A stretch of DNA of 64,000 nt from contig NC_090761.1 of assembly GCF_036898095.1 (NCBI RefSeq), positions 37,591,863 to 37,655,862 on the forward strand, read 5' to 3'. The notes beneath the pieces were generated by a model that saw only the letters and a program-made list of their open reading frames with translations, was not told where the DNA came from and searched no databases. How positions within the stretch are numbered: the stretch's first letter is position 1; each line of letters begins with the position of its first letter. The DNA comes from Palaemon carinicauda. Taxonomy: Eukaryota > Arthropoda > Malacostraca > Decapoda > Palaemonidae. Both the position numbers and the translations under genes were made by a program. Below are positions 36,401-48,400 of the stretch, in pieces.

Positions 36401-39400
36401 TAGCTGGCGTATCCCTCCATAGATTTCTGTCGGGCAACAGAGTTGACAGCTACATGATTATCGGGTAAGTATATTCAAAAATTTATTTTACTAATGAAAA
36501 TAACATATTTAGCCGTACATCTGTAGTTCCATAGTAGATCTTGAATTTTACAAAAGGCTTTTTCAGTTTTTTATTAGTAAAAAGGATTTTCACCAGTCTT
36601 ATATTGACGTACTACATATGAAAAGTCTGAAAGCTGTTAAGAAGAAACATAATGTTCTTTGTGTCAAAATATAACATTTTTTTTGGTTTCATACAAGAAA
36701 TTAGATCAATTGTAACTTGATAGGTTATATGACTTTAAAGAACTTTCGGATTAGGAAATGAAGTTTTATGGTCTTGAAATAACATCCACTCGCCTTGTGT
36801 ATGAGAATATGATCAACAAATAGCCTCATATATTACAAATAAAACTTCATTTGAGAATAGGCCTAAAGGTAAATGTTTGATAAATGGACATGTCATACCC
36901 CTCTTCATGTACAGTTATAATTATGACTTATGGATAAGATTTACCTTACATACAGTAACACTTAGAGAAAATTAATAAATACTGTTACAAAAAAAATATA
37001 GAAATATAACTAACAATTACGAAGAGAAATCCCATGTAGGTGTTAAGAGAGATGAGGATGCTTATAAAGGCAGCTAAAACTGCAATTATTCATGACAATG
37101 TCATATATTATATAGTTGTTCTTGTTAGTGGTTTATTACATACACATACATATACCAAGGCACTTCCCCCAATTTTTGGGGGTAGCCGACATCAACAAAT
37201 GAAACAAAAACAAAAAGGGGACCTCTACTCTCTACGTTCCTCCCAGCCTGACAAGGACTCAACCGAGTTCAGCTGGTGCTGCTAGGGTGCCACAGCCCAC
37301 CCTCCCCCATTATCCACCACAGATGAAGCTTCATACTGCTGAAGCCCCTACTGCTGCTACCTCCGCGGTCATCTAAGGCACCGGAGGAAGCAGCAGGGCC
37401 TACTGGAACTGCGTCACAATCGCTCGCCATTCTTTTCTATTTCTAGCACGCTCTCTTGCCTCTCTCCCATCTATCCTCCTATTGCCCAGAGCTTTCTTCA
37501 CTCCATCCATCCACCCAAACCTTGGCCTTCCTCTTGTACTTCTCCCATCAATTCTTGCATTCATCACCTTCTTTAGCAGACAGCCATTTTCCATTCTCTC
37601 AACATGGCCAAACCACCTCAACACATTCATATCCACTCTAGCTGCTAACTCATGTCTTACACCCGTTCTCACTCTCACCACTTCGTTCCTAACCCTATCT
37701 ACTCGAGATACACCAGCCATACTCCTTAGACACTTCATCTCAAACACATTAAATTTCTGTCTCTCCATCACTTTCATTCCCCACAACACTGATCCATACA
37801 TCACAGTTGGTACAACCACTTTCTCATATAGACCTCTCTTTACATTCATGCCCAACCCTCTATTTTTTTACTACCTTAACTGCCAACAACACTTTGCAAC
37901 CTTCATTCACTCTCTGACGTACATCTGCTTCCACTCCACCATTTGCTGCAACAACAGACCCCAAGTACTTGAACTAATCCACCTCCTCAAGTAACTCTCC
38001 ATTCAACATGACATTCAACCTTGCACCACCTTCCCTTCTCGTACATCTCATAACCTTACTCGTACCCACATTAACTCTCAACTTTTTTCTCTCACACACA
38101 CTTCCAAATTATGTCACTAATCGGCCAAGCTTCTCTTCTGTGTCTGCAACCAGTACAGTATCATCTGCAAACAACTGATTTACCTCCTATTTATGGTCAT
38201 TCTCGTCTACCAGTTTATTACCATATCTCAAATTCATCCTTTTGGTGAATTTCAGGCATTATAGATCTGTTGGATATTAGGTGGCCAATGCATCAATCAC
38301 AGTTGAGATACTATCAACAGTCTGATGCAAGACCTATTTATCTAGTTTTGGCACTCAACTGTCTACTTTTACACTAAATAGATTTTGATATTCTCTACAT
38401 CCTTTATCTTTTTCTTCATATTAGACAATATCGAAGAAACAAAATTTTTCCCACTTTAATTGTTTACAGAATTCCTAGCTTGTTAGTTATAGAGTACAAA
38501 ATGAGGTAATGATAAAGCAACTGGTCCCAGACCTGGAAGAAAGTGAGTGGGTATAGTTTGTTAAGGCATGTGGAACTTGTGAAGGAAAACCGCCCTATAA
38601 AAGATGCATTCTCAAAATAAAATGGTCCCCAGTACATAACAGCCTTCAAGTACCGTAGTTGGAGGACTTGAAGAATCTCTTGAGGTAGAGAAAAATAAGG
38701 CAAGCTCACTAAAAATAGAGATATAATTTTAAGGACAACTGTAGGATAAAGTAGGGAAGTGATGGAAATACTGGCAAAAGCAGCAGGGATATTCATTGTG
38801 TTCAGAAGGTAAGATATGAAAGATCTAACTTCAAAGCCATTGGTAGTAACCAGGAGAAACAAAATGGAGTGTGGCATACTATACTCATTATTCTTTAATA
38901 AGGCAGATTTGCACTTTTATCTCTGCCGTCACAGTATTTTATAATCTCTTTATTCGTTGATATTATTTATTGATAAAACTTATCGGATGGAGAAATTTAG
39001 GGTAGTAAATAAGTTACGATTCACATAACTTGGTAATTATTTGAAAACGATGCTATTTGGAGAACATACTTCCAACCTATCAGCTTGTAAGAAATTTTTT
39101 CCAAGCGAGTGAGTGTAAGTATGCTTCAATTAAAAAAATGAGTTATGATATAGACCGGGAAATTAATAAAGATTAAGATGATTTTTAGAAAGAGGAAAAT
39201 ACCTGTGTTTTTAGTGTACATGCCACAATCAGAAAGACTGGACAAAGAAAAGGTAGAATTTTGTCTGACTTGCAAGATGTCCATATGAGAATAGACAGAG
39301 CTGGTTTGGAGGTTTTATTAGTAGAAATGACTTAAGAGAAAGAAATTGGGAAGGAAAAGCAATTTTGGAATTTTTTAAAAGCCCAGGCTTAAAGTTGTCA

Positions 39401-42400
39401 AACACTGTGTTTAAGAAGTCTAGAGAGAAGTTTAAAACAAGAGTTGTGAATTTAAAACGAAGATTGGTTTATCACAAAGAACAATATGAACATCAAAGGG
39501 AAGGATTTTACTGTGATAGCAGGAGGTGCTTGTTTAGCATGATATAATTTGCTACTCCCTGTAGGAGGTACAAGGACTGACAAAGAAAATTATGGAAATT
39601 GTATAAGCTGTGACCATAAAGTGTAAAGATTCATGGGTGGAATGAATTGGTAATATCATATTGCAAATGGAGAAATGTTGGAGATGTTTTGGATCCAGTA
39701 CTGAAAAAACTTTAATTTCAAAGATTTAGATGCTTTGACCACTAATGAGAAAAAGAGAAACTTTAAATATGAAAATGGCCGGACAAAGATCTGTTTGGAG
39801 AGGTTCAAGAAATTGCACGAAAAGGGGAAATATGAAGATAGCTCCTCATGGGTAGTCAGAAAGGGAATGAAGAGAACTCCTTTTACATTCAACCTCACAA
39901 ATCAAAGAACTGTTATACAAATGTTTGCGATGATCAGAATGAATCGGACAATAACAAAATCAAAACAGAAAAATGAAGTTACGGTTACTAGTGTTCACGA
40001 TTTAGAGGAGAGTATCTCGTCTTCAAATTGATCACACTTGTTTTACTTACGAATACTGTTTGATGATTATCCCAGCACAATTTCTTTCTATCATATTTTC
40101 CATATCTGACCCTTTGCTTTTTCTATCCTGTTGATCTAAGTTACTCAAAATTTAAGAACAAATCTATTAGGCTAAGTTCTATTTGGGTATAGAAATTTGG
40201 CCCAAGGTTGAGTTAAACTACCATGTAATGGTAATGCCCTTAGTATAAAAGAAGAGCCTTGAATTGAAATTCCTGTCACAAAATTTTAGCAGTATTATGC
40301 ATTTAGTACAGCACAGTGTTTTTGTCTCTATTTCCAATTTAATTAAATTTTTTTGTTCCTTTATTTTCAGACCCGGTACCTGAATAATAATCCATTGGGC
40401 CTTGTGTCAATCATTCGTAATTGTCTAAATACAGAACTTAACCTCGTCCAACAACACGAAAGTGTAAGTAACAATGTTTTTGTCCTTGGTTTATTATCTT
40501 GGGTTCTTCATATCCATTTGAAAAGCAGCCATTAGTGCAGATAAAACCAGGTGCCAGAGTACAGTTTTTTTTAGAAGAATGTTAGATAAGGAAATGGGAG
40601 TTCAGGGAGACACCATAGAAGCAAGTGGAAATAAAATGTCAAATGATAGAGATGTATCTTTTTAATTTGCTCTTTATAAACTTGAGTGTATTAATTCATT
40701 AAAGAAAAATCAGTTTTCAATATTAAACTTACCCGATAATCATGTAGCTGTCAACTCCGTTGCCCGACAGAATTCTATGGAGGGATACGCCAGCTATCAC
40801 AATACTAGAAGGGGGTGTACTTACCAGCGCCACCTGTGGCCAGGTACTATAGTACTTCTTGTTGACACCTCCTCAATTTTTCCTCTGTCGTGCTTCCGGC
40901 AAGACGTTCTGGGATACGCTTATGATCTTCGAGTATTTTCACGGCTAATTGGTGAAGTATTCTCTCAGATTTCGGCTGTCGCTTTACTGGAAACCTTCTT
41001 ATATTAGCTAGATAGCTTTTATATAGTCCTGATTAACGGTTAACGATCTTTTGCTTGATTTTGGAACCCCCCTTGGCTAACTCTTTGGATTCAAGATGTC
41101 TGACATTTCGCAAGCCCCCTCCCATAGACGATGTAGGTCTTGTAATAGGCGTATTCCGAAGGCCTCGGTAGATCCTCACACCGCTTGTTCTGACTGTAGG
41201 GACAGGCCCTGTCAGTTAGAAAATCGATGTGAGGAATGCGCCGGACTTTCGGAACTTGAATTTGTCCGTCTTTTGAAATATTCAACTAAGTTAGAGAGAG
41301 GTAGAGTTAGGAGGAGTTCTTCTCACTCTTCACTTTTTTCCTCACCTCATGATCCCCTACCTTTTCCTACCCCTGTAGTGGCTACCCCCGAACCTACTAT
41401 TTGCCCTCCGCCTGATATGTCTGTTGTTTTGCGTGCTATTCAGGCCTTAGGCGATAAAGTAGAGTCAGTGGTAAGTGATCATAAGTCTCTTATGGCCGAA
41501 GTCAAGGAACTTAAGGTCAAGAGTGCAGTGGGTGGAATTAGTGCCAGTGCTGTGACGAGTGCTAGTGTCAGTGCAGTGCCAAGTGCTAGTGTCAGTGTCA
41601 GTGTGGTGCGTGAGGATACTTCTGTGCGAGCCAGTCGTCCTCCCAGTCCGGGACCTCTTGCAAGCTCCCAAGCCCAGGGGAGAAGCAATGTCGAAGGGCA
41701 TAAGGGTTCGGCAGGCCTTGTTCGGCGCACAGAAGTATCCTCGGTGGTTGCGGGCGTGTCTTCCAAAGACCGTCACTCCCACCTGCAGACGATTGAGCCC
41801 GTCTTTTTCTCGTCCGCTGATCAACTGTCAGGGAAGAAACGTTGGACTCAGGTCTCGAGACCACTTAAACGCAGAGTCCAGTCCGCGAGTGCTCAGCCAG
41901 GCTGCAGTCATTGGCTCAGCTCTGACTCGCCGCAGTCATCAGTCGACTGCACTCCGCCCAAGAGGAGTAAGGTTCTGCCACAACAGAGCTCGACTGTTAA
42001 GGCTTTACCTCAGCCTACTGTAGTTTCTGCCGACCCCAAGTGGACTCTACTACAGTCCATGCAAGCACAGCTTTCGGACTTGATGCGTGAGTGTCGGGCT
42101 GAGAGTGTTGCGCCTCCGCCTCCGCATGCACTCCCTCCGCCTGCGCTCGCTCCGCCTGCGCTCGCTCCGCCTGCGCTCGCTCCGCCTGATCGCAGTACCA
42201 CCTGCCAGGCGTACGATGTTGAGCCACGTTCTGAGTTTGCTGTTCCCAGTGGTGTTCAGCCTCCGCCTTCCTTAAGGCAACCTTTACTATGGGATCAGGA
42301 GGATTATACCTCTCTTCCTCCGCCTCCACTTGCTGCTCCACCAGTGATGCAACACTCGGTTGAGGTACAACAACCTCTCCCGTCCATGAGTCAGTCTCCT

Positions 42401-45400
42401 CAGCTCTCGCTGCAGCGAGCTCAACCCTCCACAAGGCAAGCACCACAACACCTTAGCCTTGCGCCTCAGGAGCCTCAGCTTGCGAGACATTTACCTTGTT
42501 CTGCGCAGCCTCTACCTCATCGCGCTCCGCTCACACCACAGGAACAGGAACTTGCTACTCCGCTTCCGCCAACCGCTCAGCAAGCGCAACCCTTGGGTTC
42601 AACCACTCATGCTAGGAGTCAGCCTCCTCCACCCATGCGCCTTCCTTCTGCTTCGTCTTTTGTTCAGCCTTTGCAGTCTGAGCCTCAGGTTTTCCCTCAA
42701 CAGATACTTGAAGAGGAAACCACTAATATTGTTCCTACTCGTTCTGACTCTGCTGTTCAGCATTCTTGTCCGATCTCTTCGCTACACTCTGGTGATGAGG
42801 CTTCTGATGATGAGGCGGCACACCTGGATCCCTCGTCAGACGTGGATGAATCCAAGCCTTCTCCACAGTCTATTGACTTTCGTAAGGTCTTGGCTCTGCT
42901 TAGGGAGGTTTACCCAGACCACTTTGTCTCTGCTATTCCCCGCTCTCCGCCATCTGAGTTTTCGCTGGGCATACAGCAAGCTAAGTCCACCTATACTAAG
43001 CTAGTCCTAGCAAGGTCCTCTAAGAGAGCGTTAAGGATCTTAGGGGAGTGGCTGCAGACTAAGCAACACCTTGGCAAAACTTCTTTCATGTTTCCTCCGA
43101 CTAAGCTCACTTCGAAAGCGAGCGTTTGGTATGCCACAGGAGAAGCACCAGGCTTGGGAGTACCTGCCTCTGCCCAGGCTGACTTCTCAAGTCTGGTAGA
43201 CTCGCCTCGGAGAACTGCAATGAGGCGCTCTAAGGTTTGCTGGACCTTCTCAGACCTTGATCACTTCCTGAAGGGAGTATTTAGAGCATTTGAGATGTTC
43301 AACTTTCTAGACTGGTGCCTGGGGGCCCTCAGCAAGAAGACCTCCCCTGCGGACAAGGATTCTGCCATGCTATTAATGTCCTGCATGGATAAGGCCATTA
43401 GGGATGGATCTGGTGAGCTTGCGTCGATGTTTGTATCAGGGGTTCTGAAGAAAAGGGAACAGCTGTGTACCTTCCTTTCCTCTAGCATTACACCTTGTCA
43501 AAGGTCACAACTCCTTTTTGCTCCGCTCTCGAAGTTCCTCTTCCCCGAAGAGCTGGTTAAGGACTTGTCTGCTGCCCTGATACAAAAAGACACACACGAT
43601 CTTGTAGCCTCATCGGCTCGTAAGTCTAAGGTTGCTACCTCAGTCCCCAGGACTTATCGCTCCCCAGTCGCTGATACCCCTGCTACAAGGTTCATACCGC
43701 CCTTTCGTGGTAGAGCCCCCAGCCGAGGAAGCTCCCGTTCAGACTCTTCCAGGAGCAAGTCTAGGAAAGGCTCCAAGACCTCTAAAGGAAAAAACTGACT
43801 CTCCGCATCTCCAGACAGCAGTAGGAGCCAGACTCAAGATCTTCTGGCAAGCCTGGGAAAAGAGAGGTGCAGACGCCCAGTCTGTCAGTTGGCTGAGGGA
43901 CGGTTACAGGATTCCATTCTGCCTCAAACCACCTCTGACCACATCTCCCATCAACCTCTCTCCCAACTACAAAGAAGAGGACAAGAGGCTAGCATTGCAC
44001 CAGGAGGTGTCGCTACTTGTGCAGAAGAAGGCAGTGGTTATAGTCCGGGACCATCAATCCCCGGGCTTCTACAACCGTCTCTTTCTAGTGGCCAAGAAGA
44101 CAGGAGGTTGGAGACCGGTGCTGGACGTCAGCGCGCTCAACGCGTATGTCACCAAGCAGACGTTCACGATGGAGACGACGAAGTCGGTCCTAGCAGCGGT
44201 CAGGCAGGAGGACTGGATGGTCTCGTTGGACTTGAAAGATGCCTACTTTCACGTTCCTATTCATCCAGACTCCCAACCTTTCCTGAGATTCGTTTTTGGA
44301 AAGGTTGTCTACCAATTCCAAGCCCTGTGTTTTGGCCTAAGCACAGCTCCTATGGTGTTCACTCATCTGATGAGGAATATAGCAAAATTCCTCCACTTAT
44401 CGGACATCAGAGCCTCCCTCTACTTAGACGACTGGCTGTTGAGAGCCTCCACGAGTCGTCGCTGTCTGGAGAGTCTCAACTGGACTTTGGACTTAATCAG
44501 AGAACTGGGTCTGTTAGTCAACATAGAAAAGTCTCAGCTCATTCCCTCCCAATCCATTGTGTACCTGGGAATGGAGATTCGGAGTCAGGATTTTCGGGCT
44601 TTTCCATCGGCCCCCAGGATAAGCCAAGCCCTAGAGTGCATCATGAGCATGCTGAAGAGGAGCAGTTGCTCGGTGAGACAGTGGATGAGTCTCACAGGGA
44701 CCCTTTCATCACTGGCCCTGTTCGTCGAACTAGGGAGACTCCACCTCCGCCCTCTTCAATTCCATCTTGCAGCTCATTGGGACAAGGGTTCGACTCTCGA
44801 AGCAGTCTCTATCCCAATCACCCAAGAGATGAAGACCACTCTCCTGTGGTGGAAGAACAATCTCCTTCTCAGGGAGGGCCTATCGTTGGCTATTCAGACC
44901 CCCAATCTTCATCTCTTCTCAGATGCATCGGACTCGGGCTGGGGTGCGACCTTGAACGGACGGGAATGCTCGGGAACGTGGAACGAGGAACAGGGAATGC
45001 TCCACATCAACTGCAAGGAGCTACTAGCAGTTCATTTAGCCCTGCTGAACTTCAAGTCCCTCCTGCTAGGCAAAGTGGTGGAGGTGAACTCAGACAACAC
45101 CACAGCCTTGGCTTACATCTCCAAGCAAGGAGGGACCCATTCGAGGAGCCTATACGAGATCGCAAGGGACCTCCTCATTTGGTCAAGAGGTCTAAACCTC
45201 ACTCTGGTCACGAGGTTCATTCAGGGCAATATGAACGTCTCAGCAGATCGCCTAAGCAGAAGGAATCAGGTCATTCCCACGGAATGGACCCTCCACAAGA
45301 GTGTGTGCAACAGACTTTGGACCTTGTGGGGTCAACCTACCATAGATCTGTTTGCCACCTCCATAACCAAGAGACTTCCGCTGTACTGTTCCCCTGTTCC

Positions 45401-48400
45401 AGACCCTGCAGCAGTTCATGTGGATGCTTTTCTACTGAACTGGTCCCATCTCGACCTTTACGCATTCCCACCGTTCAAGATAATAAACAAAGTTCTGCAG
45501 AAATTCATCTCGCACGAAGGGACACGGCTGACGCTGGTTGCTCCCCTTTGGCCTGCAAGAGAATGGTTCACAGAGGTACTTCAATGGCTAGTCGACATCC
45601 CCAGGACTCTACCTCTAAGAGTGGACCTTCTACGTCAACCTCACGTAGACAGGTTGCACCCAAACCTCCACGCTCTTCGGCTGACTGCCTTCAGACTGTC
45701 GAAAGATTCGCTAGAGCTAGAGGCTTTTCGAAGGAGGCAGCCAGTGCGATTGCCAGAGCAAGAAGGGTTTCCACTCGTAGAGTCTACCAATCTAAGTGGG
45801 AAGTCTTCCGGAGCTGGTGTAGAGCCAATTCAATATCCTCTACCAATACCTCTGTGACCCAAATAGCTGACTTCCTTCTACATCTTAGGAATGAGAGATC
45901 CCTTTCAGCCCCTACGATTAAAGGGTATAGGAGTATGTTGGCTTCAGTTCTCCGCCACAGAGGTTTGGACCTTTCTTCCAACAAGGACCTTCAAGACATC
46001 CTTAAGTCCTTTGAGACGTCTAAAGAGCGTCGTCTATCCACTCCAGGCTGGAACCTAGACGTAGTCTTAAGGTTCCTTATGTCACCTAGGTTCGAACCTC
46101 TCCAGTCAGCTTCCTTTAAGGACCTTACCCTCAAGACTCTTTTTCTCGTCTGCCTTGCAACAGCTAAGAGAGTCAGTGAGGTTCATGCCTTCAGCAAGAA
46201 CATTGGTTTCACAACCGAATCTGCAACATGTTCTTTTCAGCTCGGATTCCTAGCAAAGAACGAACTTCCTTCACGTCCTTGGCCTAGATCGTTTGAAATA
46301 CCTAGCCTCTCCAACATGGTAGGTAACGAACTAGAGAGAGTTCTTTGCCCTGTCAGAGCTCTCAAGTATTATCTTAAGAGGTCTAAACCTATTCGAGGAC
46401 AGTCAGAAGCCTTATGGTGTGCCATCAAGAAACCTTCGAGGCCCATGTCCAAGAACGGGGTTTCGTATTATATAAGGCTTCTGATTAGAGAAGCCCATTC
46501 TCACTTAAAGGAGGAAGACCTTGCATTGCTGAAGGTAAGGACCCACGAAGTAAGAGCCGTAGCTACTTCGATGGCCTTTAATAAAAACCGTTCTCTGCAG
46601 AGCATAATGGATGCAACCTATTGAAGGAGCAAGTCAGTGTTTGCATCATTTTATCTTAAAGATGTCCAGTCTCTTTACGAGAACTGCTACACCCTGGGAC
46701 CATTCGTAGCAGCGAGTGCAGTAGTAGGTGAGGGCTCAGCCACTACATTCCCTTAATCCCATAACCTTTTTTAACCTTTCTCTTGAATGCTTTTATTGTT
46801 GTTTTTATGGTTGTTACGGTAGGCTAAGAAGCCTTCCGCATCCTTTTGATTTGGCGGGTGGTCTATTCATTCTTGAGAAGCGCCTGGGTTAGAGGTTTTG
46901 TAGAGGTCCTTTAGTAGGGGTTGCAACCCTATATACTTTAGCACCTTTGGGTTGATTCAGCCTCCAAGAGGAACGCTGCGCTCAGTAAGGAAGACGAACT
47001 TAAAAAAGAGGCAGAGTAACGGTTCAATTCGACTTCCTTACCAGGTACTTATTATTTCATTGTTATTTGAGATAACTGTTATATGAAATATGGGATACTT
47101 AGCTATCCTTTAATCTTGTACACTGGTTTTCACCCACCCCCCTGGGTGTGAATCAGCTACATGATTATCGGGTAAGTTTAATATTGAAAAATGTTATTTT
47201 TATTAGTAAAATAAATTTTTGAATATACTTACCCGATAATCATGATTTAATCGACCCTCCCTTCCTCCCCATAGAGAACCAGTGGACCGAGGAAAAATAG
47301 AGGAGGTGTCAACAAGAAGTACTATAGTACCTGGCCACAGGTGGCGCTGGTAAGTACACCCCCTTCTAGTATTGTGATAGCTGGCGTATCCCTCCATAGA
47401 ATTCTGTCGGGCAACGGAGTTGACAGCTACATGATTATCGGGTAAGTATATTCAAAAATTTATTTTACTAATAAAAATAACATTTTTCATTAGTAACAAC
47501 TGCAGTTTGCTATTGAAATAAATTGACAAAAACTAATAGGCCTTGTATGATCTATTTTTAAGATGATAATCATTATGACTAAATTTGCATCTACTTTAAT
47601 TGCGTGAATTTGGCATATTAGCATGCAAGCGAATTTTCTTCTTTACTATATTTTTTTTTATTCGTGACAGACATTGAAGCCACTGTGTTGGCAAATTGAT
47701 GAACTTTTATTTGACAGTAAAATTGTAGGCTTAATTTTAAAAACCTTTTATTATTTATTAAAAAAAAAAATCAGTATCCTTATAGTGAAATAGTATTCTA
47801 TGCAAGTTGTGCTCTTCATTTTGAGATAATGAATGGTCTGAACACTGTACAGTACACTATACAGTGGGTTTCCCAGCCTAATTGAACTTTTAACATAACC
47901 ATAAAATCTATTATTCTTTTAGATGCTGGGTGGTGTAGGGCCAGGTGTAAACATGATAGTTGAACCCTGCACAGAAATTGTACAGGAATTAGAGGTGCTG
48001 CACAGACGTACCCGTGAAACTGCGGACGAGTTGCGACAGCTAGAGCAGGAACAAGAATCATTTGCCCTTCAGTACCATGACTGTGCAAAGATTAACGGTT
48101 AGTATTGGTGTTGTATGTAGTATGTTGATGCAGACTTTTTTGTGTTTAAAATCAGTTAGTTTTAAATTCACATCCGTATAGTTTTATCTGTACAGTATCT
48201 ATCATTTTAATGACTGGTACTTAAGTCATCAATATATTGTACATTCATTTATCTTGATATTCAGACTCGGGTTTGTATATTTAGGAAAAATACAAATTAT
48301 ATGCAAATTTGTCATGTTAGCTGATGAGTTACTGACTTTGGTTAACAAAAAAGAAAAGGAAACATATGTGATATATTTTGTAGGTTAACTGAATTTCAAT

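Larger units (their letters stand above)
30055..36506 (+). mobile_element. DIRS-group retrotransposon D2 in STAT intron 2 (decayed, mosaic, about 6.45 kb)
   Basis: The left end is ATTTTTCAATATTAAAC and the right end finishes TGAAAATAACAT. Its terminal repeats are the same subfamily as D3. The gag is scrambled, the first part of RT is gone, RNase H has lost catalytic residues, and the recombinase has frameshifts. The C-terminal recombinase part, internal complementary region and both ends are intact. It lies in STAT intron 2 in the sense orientation. Confidence 0.92.
40714..47486 (+). mobile_element. DIRS-group retrotransposon D3 in STAT intron 3 (nearly intact, about 6.8 kb)
   Basis: The left end is TTTTCAATATTAAACTTACC and the right end AAAATAACATTTT. 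Gag and RT/RNase H/methyltransferase are fully open, and the recombinase is open except for one TGA. It has D2-type terminal repeats and an internal complementary region. The short TTTT shared at the two ends could be the recombination core. It has the same orientation as STAT and looks recent. Confidence 0.95.

Noticed and set aside
47203..47397. Small minus-strand frames in the D2 and D3 right ends (also 36225-36437)
   Set aside because: They arise from the inverted terminal repeats and repeat the frames at the left ends; no evidence of a product.
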